A stretch of DNA of 64,000 nt from Gonium pectorale. Lineage: Eukaryota; Chlorophyta; Chlorophyceae; Chlamydomonadales; Volvocaceae. The notes under the pieces were generated by a model, which did not search any database, was not told the DNA's origin, and worked only from the letters and a program-made list of their open reading frames with translations. Below are positions 43,235-53,764 of this stretch, one piece after another; position 1 is the stretch's first letter; every line of letters begins with the position of its first letter. Where the stretch lies: positions 2,361,250 to 2,425,249 of the forward strand of contig LSYV01000011.1 in assembly GCA_001584585.1 (NCBI GenBank), given 5' to 3'. A program made the position numbers and the translations under genes.

Positions 43235-46200
43235 TCACAGCACCCGCTTTACGAACCCCGCGCCAGCCACCCGGCCGTCACAGCGGTCCCTCACCAGCAG
43301 CTTGGCGCCCTCCCGCAGCCACTCGGGCCGGTGCTGCCACCGCAGCACCACCCGCACCAGGCACCCCAGGTCCTGGTCCGCCGGCCGCGACCGCGGCCCT
43401 CCACCCGCCGCAGCCGCCGCCGCAGCCGCCGCGGCAGCCGACGTGGGAGACCCGGGCTGCTCGCTGCGGGCGCTGTGCAGCAGCGCGGCGGCGGCGCGGG
43501 TGCTGGCCGAGATGCGCAGCTCCTCGCAGCAGGAGCCGCCGGCCCCGGCAACTCCGGGCACGCCCTCGCCCACGAGGGTCTCGTCGTGCATCTCCTGTCA
43601 GAGTAGCGGAGCGATCAGCGGGTCGGGTTGAAAACGAAAAGGCGTAAACGCTGTCGCAGTACTGCCTTGGTACTCCGTGTCTTTAGGTAAACACACTACT
43701 GAGCATACCGGCAAGCACAAGGACAACGCCAGGGGCCACGGCGGAACCCGTGGCGGAGCGGCCTCTGGCCTCGTCGCGCAACCCTCCCAACCTTCAAACC
43801 TTACCGCCACCCAACAGCCGCCGCCCCTGCCGCGCGCACCTGCATCAGGAGCACCTGCGCCGGCTGGCGCACGCTGCCGCAGTGCACCACCGTCACGTAC
43901 GTGCCCCCGCCGGCGGAGCGCTGCCGGCGGCGCCGCGTGGCCGCCCCTGGCACCGGCACCGGCATCGGCCCCCTGTCGCCGGCGGCGCCGCCCACCAGCT
44001 CGGAGCCCGACGCGGCCGCCTCCGCGGCCCCGACGCGGATGGCCAGGGCGTCGATGCCCGCCTCCAGGTCGTCCTCGCACGCCGGGGGCCAGCAGCCCGA
44101 CAGCAGCCCGCGCGGGGGCCAGTGGCCGCCCAGGAGCAGGAGCACCGCCTGGTGGCGGTTGAAAGGGAGGGACGGAGGACCAATGCAATAAAGTTGACGG
44201 TGGCTGCGATGACACGCGCTGGCCACCATCTCGCAATCCATTCGCCGCCACCGCATTAGGCGAGTGCTGCCCGGAAACGATACGTCCTTACATGGCACTA
44301 ACACGTAATGCACAAGTTCTCCGCCCCATGCATATGCGGTGCCCGCCTTCCAGCAGCCCAACGCCGCTCATCACGTTGAGATCGCGCAAGCTGGTGTGCA
44401 AAGGCGTAGAGAAGGGAGAGAGACACCAGCAGGGCATCAAGAGGAGGAGAAGCGGCCCATCACGCCACCACACCACAACCCGCCTCACCTCGAAAGCCCA
44501 GCTGGTCCGCGGCTCCAGCGCCGGCTCCAACAGCACCGCGCCCTTGCGGCAGCCCGACATCGCCCCACCCAGCAGCGGCGGCGACGTGCCGGCCACCGCC
44601 CCCATCGACAGGCTCCGCGCGTGCACGGGCGCCGAGGAGGACAGCGCAGCCGCCGCCGCCAGGCCGCCGCTGCCGCTGACGGCCGCGCCGCCCGCGCCCA
44701 CCGAGAAGCTGGTGGTGGAGTGCAGCTGGCACAGGGACATGGAGAGGGGCAGGGTGCCGTGGCCGCTGCCGAGGCCGTCACTGCCGCCGCTGATGCGGCC
44801 GAAACCGGCGTCCAGGTTCCCGGTGTCCTCGCCCTCCTTGGCGCCGCCGGGCGACTCGGGGGCGTCGAAAGCGAAGAGGCCATCGTCTCCGCCGCAACCG
44901 AACAGGTCGCCGCCGAGGAGGTCATCGCCGCCGGCCGCGTCGTCCTCCAGGCCCAGGCACAGGTCAAGCGCGTCTTGCGCCGCCGCCAGGACGGCGTCGA
45001 AGCCGCCGCCCCCGCCGCCTGCCGTCGCCGCCAGCGGTGCCGCCGCCACTGCCATGGCGGCCAGCGGCAGCGCGCCGCCGCCGGGCGCCGCCCCCGGCGA
45101 GCTGCCCAGCGGCAGCGTCACGGCCTCGCCGCCGAACCCGCCGCTGCCGCCCACCCCTGCAGGCTTGTCTATCCGCACACCCACATCCACACCCTCACCC
45201 CGGGGCGCCACGTCCGCCGGGCTGATGGCGATGGTGGCTGTCTGGCCCGCACGTATCACCTGCACCGCCACGTGCGAGCGCTGCAGCTGCCGGACCACGA
45301 CGCGGGCAAAGCCGCCCTCGGCAGTGGGCCCCAGCACCAGCTGCTGGCCCAGCCGCACCACGCCGCTCAGCAGCGTGCCCGACAGCACCGAGCCGACGCC
45401 CTCCACCTCAAACGTGCCGTCGACCTGAAAGTGGACTGACTGGGCCTCAGCCTCGGTGATGGGATCTGCCCAGTGCGCGGCGGCAGCGGTGGTGGCGGTT
45501 ACAGCCACAGTCCCGTCCGCCGCGGCTACCACAGCGGTAACAGCGCCGGTCCCCAGCGCTGCCGCCTGCGGCGGCGGCGCGCACAGGAGGTGCTGCGGCA
45601 TCAGCGGCGCGGCGCTGGCAGACGGCGCGGCAGTGACGGCCGCAGCAGCGGCCCCTTCCAGGATTGCAAAGGGCGAGGGCGACCCGGCGCCCTCCCCCGC
45701 TGCCAGCCCGGCGCCGGCGCGAGGGGTTCCGTCCTCGGACGTGCAGCCGCTGTCCGTGACGGCCCCCGAGCTGCTGCTGTCGGCGCCGGCGGCGCTGCCT
45801 GCCACTGACGGTGCCCCGCCGGCGCTGCTGCCCGGCGCCGAAGGTGGCCCGCCCAGCGCGGCCGACAGCCCCCCGACCTGCGCGGCCACCGCGCCCGCAC
45901 CCGGGCTGGGCACCAGCGGCACTCGAGGCATGCTGCCCGCCCGCTTGAGCGCTGCGCCGGGCTGCAGCGCGGCGAGGAAGGCGTGCAGCGCGGGCAGGCC
46001 GGCGCCCGTGACTGCCGAGACGGCGAACACGGGCATGTGCACTCGCAGCGCGCCGCGGGCGGTGGGGCTGGCCAGCGAGTCGGCGTGCAGCTGGCACAGC
46101 ACACGCGCGGCGTCCTGCGCCTCAGCCTCCGTCGACACCAGCGGGGAGGCGGCCTGCGGGGGCGGCAGCGGCGGCAGCAGCCGTGCAAGGCAGAGCTCGG

Positions 46201-49200
46201 AGTATTCACACATATGAGCCACGGGCGCCCATGAGCAGCGGAGGAACCGCCCTGCTGCCGTGCCCCCATAGCTCGTATCGTCCCATTGCCCATGCCCCCG
46301 TCGCAGGCCAGGGCCCCAAGTCCATCCGGATTCAGCCGCGCAAAGGCACGGGCTGGCTCACCTCCACGCGGCGCTCGGCTTCGGCCGCGCTCAGCTGCGC
46401 CCGCTGTGGGCCGCTCTCGTGCTGCATGGTGAGGGCCACCAGCTGCCGCACCTCCGCCAGCACCGCGGACAGGCGCTCGGGGCGCACCAGCTCCACCTTC
46501 CGGCAGGGAAGGACGCAGGGAGGGGCAGGAACGGACAGGACCGCACGTGTGGGTGGCGGCTGGGTGCTGCTCCTCCAGCTACATGTACCCACCAGGTACA
46601 AGTACACCACTACAACCATGGTGCTCCATCGCCCTCATGGTGTTCTCGGACGCACTCCACCGGTGCAGACCCCAGCGTTGCCCAGCTGCCCGCCAATTTC
46701 CCCACACGCGGCGACCGCCATCAGACAGCATACACATGGCGCCATATCGCGGCGGTCTGATGGGGGCCCGCCGTACCACCATGCCGCCCAAGCCTTGACG
46801 CACCATTCGCACCTTGGGCGCGGCTGCGCGAAAAGCGTAAGCACGCGGCCAGCCAAACCCCGGACCGCGGCGCCCGCTCATGACACGATTACACCGCCCG
46901 CCGCAGTTCACATTTCTGACGCGGCTGCGCCCAACGCCAAGGCAGAACAATACGAACCAAACCCCGGACCGCGCCGTCCACTCAAGGCACCACCACATCG
47001 CCCTGCCGCCCACCCACCGCCCGCAGCCCCTCACCTTTGTGAGGACCACCGCCACGGGCATTTCCAGCGCCACCGCCACCGCCAGGTGTTCCCTGGTGAT
47101 GCGGCCCAGGCCCGCCACCGCGCACACCGCCAGCAGCCCATAGTCGGGCAGCAGCGCGGTCATGCCGTACAGCGCGGTCTTGAGGTACTTCTCGTGCCCG
47201 CCCAGGTCCAGGAAGGTGAGCACCTTGGCGGCCGACGAGGTGACCTCAGCGGGCGTCAGGGCTGCCGAGGACGGGCACGGCGAGGAAAAACGGCGTTAAA
47301 ATGCGGACGCACATGGATGAGGAAGTTGGATGATGTACGAGGACGCGCGGGGCGCTGACAGCTCCCGTCCGGGACTCGCCGGGTACGCACCAGGGCGTGG
47401 CGGGGCATAAAAGACCTTGCCCGACGCCTTGCGGGGCAAAAAGACTTTGCCCGACGCCCCCTAGCCAGGCTCTCATCAGTCCTCACCCGTGGCGGCTGGC
47501 GTAGCGTAATTGATGACCCGCCCCTCCCGGTCGTAGCCCAGCAGCTGGTGGCAGATGCTGCTGGTGCGGCCACTCTGCATCTCATGCTTGTGGCGGAACA
47601 CGTTCATGCGCGCCAGGCCGCGGCCGTTGTCCAGCATCGGCCTGCCGTCCGACCCGTGGGTCAGCACCGCCACCAGCGTCGACTTGCCGGCGTCCACGCT
47701 GCCCGCCACCGCTATGCGCAGGTCGGTGTGGCGCGCCTCCTGGGCGGTGCGGGTGGCCACCCGCAGCAGCGCGGCGCGGCGGCCCCAGGCGGCGGGTATG
47801 TAGTGCAGCAGCGCGGCGGCGGCGCCCAGGTAGGAGGCCATGCGGCCCAGCGTGGCGATGGAGCCCTCCAGGTCGGCGGGGTCCAGGCCCTTGGGGTAGC
47901 CGTTGTCCTCGATGCCTGCGGCGGAGGGAGGAAGTGGCGTGGGACCGTGGGTGGGTGGACGGTGGCGACAGGCAGGACGTGGGCGCAGTTGGCTGGTGGC
48001 GGGAGGGGCAGGAAACAGCAATGGTTTGGTTTGGGTTTTCAGCGACACGTGTCACAACGAGTTCGAGGCCTGGGTGGGTGCAGCAGGGTTGACTCGACTC
48101 ACCGATGTAGTAGAAGCACTCGCCGTTGCCCTCCGACAGGCGATACTTCATCTGTGTAATCTGCAGCAGTCGGGGTAAAGGAACCATGACTCTGGCAGCG
48201 AACGTGGAGGCCGCGGCGCCAGACATGCTCATCGCCAGCTCAACAGTGTGCTCCCACGCGATACGGGCCTACGCGGCCTTCCATTAGCAGGCGGGCAGCC
48301 GTCGCTTCCCCTGCGATGCTGCGCACACAGCCCTCCCCCAGCCGCGTATGACAGGCACGGCATGCGCCACAGCGCGGCCATTAGACGATGCTTTCCTACC
48401 TCTCGGCCCCCGACCTCTGCGGCTGGTGTCGGACAAGGAGCGTGAGCCAAGTAACCCCGCGCCCCAGCCGCCTCCAGCTTCTCAACTGAAACGCCTTTCG
48501 CTCCCCTATGCCCCCAGCCGCCCGGGCGAGAGCCGCCGCGCGGCCCCTCCCATACCCACCAGCTGCTGCAGCCGCACGGGGTGCGGGTCCTTGATTCGCA
48601 GCTTGTACTCAATGTTGCCCTCCCCATCCTCTTGCTCCAGGCACGTCACGGAGTGGTCCCGCGGCTCGCGTTTCAGGCGCAGGGCCTCGATCTGGGTCGG
48701 GCAGCGAGGGGCAGCGCGAGGGCGGGAACGACGCCCAGGCTCAGGTACGGAACGGGCTATCCGGCGTTTCTTCCAGCTTGCCATACGTCATGCGCGTTGG
48801 AGATGTTGAGAGACTACAGTGCTATGTATCAATTTAGACAGGAGGTGGGGCGTCAGAGCGGCGTCGCGGCGGTGGGGCTGCGTGCGGCTGGCCTGGGTAT
48901 TGGCAGGTCGGTAGCTGCCCGCGGTTGCCCCCCGCGCACCTGCTCAGGCCGCAGGGTCTGCTCCCGGCGGGGAGCCTTGGCCCCCGATGCAAGCATTGCC
49001 GCCATCTCCTCCGCTGTCGCCCGTCCGCGAGCACCTTTGCGCCTGCGGGGGGACGCGGCATGCGGCAGCAGCGTGCGGGTGAGCCGGAACGCGTGTGCCG
49101 GAACGCCGGGGCCCAGGGGAGAGAGACCTCACCTCTTTGGTTTGAGCTTTTGGGGCTGCGTGTTGCTCTCAAAGGCCACGAAGGTCGTGGGCTCGGTCCG

Positions 49201-49236
49201 GTTCCCCAGGGAAGAGCCGAGCAGCTCCAGGTGCAT
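43235..49236 (-). CDS. GTPBP1/GTPBP2-like translational GTPase
   Basis: A cytosolic GTPase of the EF-Tu/eEF1A superfamily; animal GTPBP1/2 act in ribosome rescue and mRNA turnover. Exons (minus): 49236-49133, 49042-48940, 48691-48560, 48160-48103, 47915-47487, 47261-47035, 46496-46362, 46153-44489, 44148-43840 and 43594-43235; 1173 residues, in frame. N-terminal part: LRIKDPHPVRLQQ, SEGNGECFYYIG. G domain: G1 AVAGSVDAGKST (about 200-212), FRHKHEMQSGRTSS, G3 LDLGGHEKYLKTALYGMT, AGLGRITREHLAVAVALE, G4-like VVLTKVE. Domain II: VDGTFEVEGVGSVLSGTLLS, VRLGQQLVLGPT, IRAGQTATIAIS. Domain III: SWAFE to AVLLLLGGHW, VTVVHCGSVRQPAQVLLM, CLVRVVLRWQHRPEWLREGA, RVAGAGFV. Human GTPBP1 is about 670 residues; the excess is Ala/Gly/Ser-rich insertion after HAFLAALQPGAALKR, between RIDKP and SWAFE, and around domain III. 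The 46154 acceptor is a choice; an alternative upstream is in frame. G4 has Glu for the usual Asp. Confidence 0.93.
47406..47459 (-). repeat. Imperfect tandem duplication in a GTPBP-like intron
   Basis: Two adjacent copies sharing AAAAGAC(C/T)TTGCCCGACGCC, in the intron between exons 5 and 6. Confidence 0.75.
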
Positions 49237-49735
49237 CCTTGTTGTCTTTGCTTTCTACAAAGATTTGATGTGGTCCGTCTACAGTTGCCTTGGGTCAGTG
49301 CAGAGCATTGCGCGGCCATGAGAGCTTGGATATAGCCTACTCGGCCATCCTTGAGTGCGCGATTGCAAGATTGTCAACTGCCTGGGTTCGAGGTCTGCTA
49401 CCAGTGTCAGAGATGCCGCTCGGGGCTGGGCGATCCGCGAAGAATAAAAACACAGTTGTACGTCAGTCGCAGTTGGACACACTCACCCTTCTCATCCCCG
49501 CACTGCCGAACTGCGAACGTTGGACGAACATGTTGGCACAGGGCAGTCTTGGGAGAGCGGCGGGGCGAGCAACGAGTAGGCAGCAGCTTGCGCCACTATC
49601 ATCCGCCCCTTTACCATTGGTGCGCTTGTGCTGTACCAATAATCGTCAATTATGTGCTAATGAGCTGAGCTTACACGTTTCGCTTGCGCAGTCGCCGGCA
49701 CCATTTCGCGCCCAGGCGCAGCCTTGCGCTTCAGC
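49237..49735. promoter_or_regulatory. Divergent intergenic region between GTPBP-like gene and Sabc
   Basis: About 0.5 kb between oppositely directed genes. Its Sabc boundary depends on an uncertain Sabc start codon, so part of it may be transcribed leader or intron. Confidence 0.4.
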
Positions 49736-52700
49736 ATGCCAGCCAACCGAAAGGTGCGCCGCGGAGTACAGAAACGCGGCGGGCGCGTGTGGAATTGGCT
49801 GTCACGGGGTCGCTCACGGCCTCCATGGCCTCGCCCCCAGGGTTCCGCTATTGTCGTCGGTGGCGTGCCGCACCGCCAGGGTGGAGGAACCGGTCGTGCA
49901 CCAACCTCGACAAGCAGCGGACGAGGTACGGGGGTCGACGGAACAGGGATATGGCCTGTCGCGACGTTTGGCGCGTGCCCCGCATGGCGGTTACGTGTGT
50001 GGCCCCTTGCCCATGTGCCGCAGGCGCAGCGGCCACCAAGCCCATCGGGCGGGGCGTTGGCCTCAATAGACGACGTGGGCGTGTCCTATGAGGGCATCAT
50101 CACAGACGTCCCGACGCGGCCCACCGGCCTGTATGTGCGGGTGCGTGGCGGACAGGCGCGCTGGTGTTTGCGGTGGCGTCAGGGGCATGAGGTTGGCCTG
50201 CAGCAAGCAGCGAGGCCTTTGGGCCTGGCTCCGCGCCGACACTCCCCCCCCCCCGCGTTCACAGCGGCTGGCGCTGCGCTGTGCCCCTCTGCCTGCGAAA
50301 GCCGCGCGGGCATGCGGGGTCGGGTCGGACGGAGCAGGGCCCGGCAGGGGCACTCGTATCTTGAGCTGGGGAGAGACGCGCTTCCGTGGACTCCAGCCCT
50401 CGCCGCGGCTGGCCGGGCAGCCCGCCCCGCAGTCCCACTCCGGCGCCGTCTCGCCCTCCCCTGCTCCCTCCCAGTCCCACTCCTCATCCGCGCGCGCCCT
50501 CTGCCGTCGCCCCATTTGCCCGCCCGGCGGCCACCTACCCCGCGCCTGGCCCGCGCAGGTGCGCAACATGGTCAAGCACTTCAACACCGCCAAGGGCCTC
50601 TTCCGCGCGGTGGACGGTGTGGACGTGGACATCGAGCCCTCCACCATCGTGGCGCTCCTGGGGCCGTCCGGTAGCGGCAAAACCACCCTGCTGCGGCTCA
50701 TAGCCGGCCTGGAGCAGCCCACCGGGGGATCCATCTACTTCGACGACACCGACGCCACCAATCTCTCGGTGCAGGACCGCCAGATCGGCTTCGTCTTCCA
50801 GTCCTACGCGCTATTCAATCACAAGACCGTGGCGGAGAACATCAAGTTCGGGCTGGAGGTCCGCAAGCTCAAGGGTGACCACGACAAGCGCGTGCAGGAC
50901 CTGCTGGCGCTGGTGCAGCTGCAGGGCCTGGGCGACCGCTACCCGCGCCAGCTGTCGGGCGGCCAGCGGCAGCGCATCGCGCTGGCGCGCGCGCTCGCGT
51001 CCAACCCGCGGCTGCTGCTGCTGGACGAGCCGTTTGGCGCGCTGGACGCGGTGGTGCGCAAGCAGCTGCGGGCGGGGCTCAAGGAGATTGTGCGCAGCGT
51101 GGGCGTTACGACCATCATTGTGACGCACGACCAGGTGGGAGGGAGGGGGTGAAGAAGGGAAACGGACCACCGTCGTGAGGCGGCGTGAGCGGGTGCGAAG
51201 CGCCCCGCCCCGCCCCCCCTCCCGGCTGGGGCTGGGGAACACAGCGGCCGGCCCAAGCCGGCGGTGCGGGCGGGCGTCTGTGGGCCTGTGCGGTCATATG
51301 TCACATGGGCCCCGGCTGTGGCGTCCTGCGGACGCCCGGTGTCGCGTGGCGTTGCCGCCTCAACAGCGTCCACAACATGTAGTTCCTCAGCACATGTCAT
51401 CGTCGTGGGTCGGGGTTGGCGTTGCACGGGCTGCCGGCTAGGAACCTGGCCTCTTGCTTGCTTCCTTATGGTTCCAGTCTCTGTCTGAGCACGCCCCCCC
51501 ATACGCAACATGGAACACGCCTGGAGCGCTCACGCCCGTTGCGTGTCCTTGTTCGGGTTGGTTTGTACCACAAACAGGAGGAGGCGTTTGACCTGGCGGA
51601 CAAGGTTGTGGTGTTCAACCGGGGGCTGGTGGAGCAGCAGGGCTCGCCCACTGAAATCATCAAACGTCCGCGGACGCCCTTTATCATGAAGTTCGTGGGC
51701 GAGACGAACGTGGTGCCCGCCACCTCGCTGGTAGGTAGTGCCCGTGGCTGGGAAGGCTTGCGTGTTTGGGCGTTCAGCGACACGGCGTCTAGGAGGGGCT
51801 TCAGTGGCCGCCGCTCAAGCCTCTGGGGGGGGGTTAACATAGAAGGTCCACGAGAGTTGATGGGAGGGAGGGTGCGGGGGTGGGGGGTGGGGGGCGATGC
51901 CTGTGGCAGAGCGAACCAGTAAGGGCCATGGGTGGGACCCCGTTCCTGTGTCCGTCTCATGCGAAACTGGCGGCTTCTGCCTGCGCGTTCTCTTGAGCCG
52001 GCAGCCGTGTTGGCAACGGTGACAGGGGCGTCAGCATCTGGATTCAGCCTGCGCGTGATCTGGGTCGACGGAAGTGTCGGCGGGACGACACATGGGACAC
52101 CGTCTGTGAGGCATCGTGTGGACTAGGGGGCTCGATTCCCAGCCGCAGCAGGAAAAAGGGTGCCCGGTCACGGTCGCTAACAGCCGTGGCTTTGTGTGTG
52201 CGCATTCCTGATTGGCACGGCGTGGACTACTGTCCTCACAGCATGAGCATAAGCGCACCGACTGCGGGGCTGCGTCCTGCCCTCTCGGTTGGTGAATCTC
52301 CGGGTAATGCGTGGGCGCCATGGCGCGGTGCCCACCTTCCAGTTGCCTGCGTCCCCACCCTCATCGCGCTCACTGCGCGGTGTCGCCGCCAACCTGCTGC
52401 CGGGTCCTTTCGCACCCAAGCCCTGCGATCACAAGAACATTCCAAACATTGGACCCGACCGTCTCGCCCCATCGACCCGTCACATCCCCCCCTTCCGCTC
52501 GAGACAGGACAAACGCTGCCGGCGCCCTGTTGTCCTTCATTCGCTTTCGCCTCCAACTCCCCTCCCGCTCTTGCGACCCAAATCGCCCAACTCGACACGC
52601 CCCAACCCGCGTCCCCAAACTCGCGCAGCTGGCCAAGCGCATGCGCTTCGCCACCTCGAAGAGCAACGTCATGTTCCGGCCGCACGACATCCGGCTCTTC

Positions 52701-53308
52701 AAGAGCCCCCCGGCTGACGACAACGGCGTTCTCACCATTGGTGCCAACGTGGCCAACAAGGCCAACCTGGGATGGATTATCAAGTACACCCTGCGATTCG
52801 ACGACGACGTGGTAAGTAGGTGCTGGTTTCCCCTGGGGTCTTCCTTTTGGGACGACGTTTCCGGCGTTGGGCCCTTGCCGTGGCCGCCGCGGCGGCCGCT
52901 GACCCTAAGGATGCCTGTCCGGTAAGCACCTTGCCGTTTCTGCAACACGCGCTTACGGATCAAGCTGGATACGTGATAACTGGGCCCCCCTGCAGCCTTT
53001 GCTGCGGCTTGGTTTCTCCCCGCTGCGACTTCGTTTCTCCTCGTAGGACCCTGTGTTCCTGTTGTCCGCTCTGCTACTGCCACACTCCTGTCCATGCCCT
53101 TACGTTGCGGACTGGAGCTTGCTTTTGCGCTCCCGTCTCACCCTACCCGCCCCCCCCCCGCTCACAGGAGTGCGAGCTGCAGCTGACGCGCGACCAGGAC
53201 GAGCGGGAGTACAGCCTGGTGGTGGGAAGCCGGGTATTTGTGCATGTCAACCCCCGGTCCATGATGGGGTTCAACCAGAGCGACGTGGACAGCACGCCGC
53301 TCGTGTAA
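49736..53308 (+). CDS. Sabc: Chloroplast sulfate ABC transporter, ATP-binding subunit
   Basis: ATPase of the plastid-envelope sulfate permease (CysA homologue, partner of SulP/SulP2 permeases and the Sbp binding protein in Chlamydomonas). Secure exons: one ending at 50140, then 50559-51134, 51578-51730, 52629-52811 and 53168-53308. The ABC core has Walker [11 protein letters not shown]-loop [11 protein letters not shown], signature [15 protein letters not shown], Walker [13 protein letters not shown] and switch IIVTHDQ. The C-terminal half has [25 protein letters not shown] and [10 protein letters not shown], the regulatory TOBE-like part of CysA. The 5' end is uncertain. I give the first in-frame ATG (49736), open to 50140 and giving 485 residues, but that leader is not a typical transit peptide and may contain an intron (an acceptor-like TGCCGCAG ends at 50028). 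From [13 protein letters not shown] onward the frame is firm. Nuclear copy of a transporter that is plastid-encoded in some other algae and in liverworts. Confidence 0.92.
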
Positions 53309-53764
53309 TATAGATCGATAGGTCGGCTCACGGGCAGCCGCTTGCTCATTTGTTCCGCGTGCCAAGCATGGACGTGTTCATATGGACGAGTCTTGGTTGT
53401 CGGCTGGATATGCTCCGTGAATCTTGTATCAGCAGTTGGCAGAAGACGTTGGGTTGGGTAAGTTACGGACTGGTGCAGAGCGGGGGACGGGCACGCCCGG
53501 GGAGTTGAGGGAGTCCGGTGGGGTTTCGGTGGGTTTCGCAGGCACGGTAGAGGTGGAGCGTGTTGCACCGAAATATATTCCATAATGGATATCTATGTTA
53601 CGATGCATTCGCTCAAGCTGAAAAGAGGCTTGCAGGATTGCTGGCGCTGTAAGCTCTGAGGTACGCTCTTCTCCGCTCGCGACCACACGATTGCACGACA
53701 CTGCTTCTTGTGAGGGGACCACCCAACTGAGGACCGCATAGTAATTCACAGTAGGTCGATTACA
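53309..53764. other. Intergenic region between Sabc and HCF136
   Basis: 456 bp: the Sabc 3' UTR and the HCF136 promoter on the same strand. An AT-rich patch at 53568-53605 (around ATATATTCC) is the most promoter-like segment but falls before the TGTAA, so the two transcription units may nearly abut. Confidence 0.5.
53648..53652 (+). terminator. Candidate TGTAA poly(A) signal of Sabc
   Basis: TGTAA 340 nt past the Sabc stop and 112 nt before the HCF136 start codon. Confidence 0.55.

Noticed and set aside
45456..46217. Long plus-strand frames opposite the GTPBP-like exon 8
   Set aside because: Shadow of Ala/Gly-rich coding sequence; the minus strand contains the conserved domain II motifs in frame.
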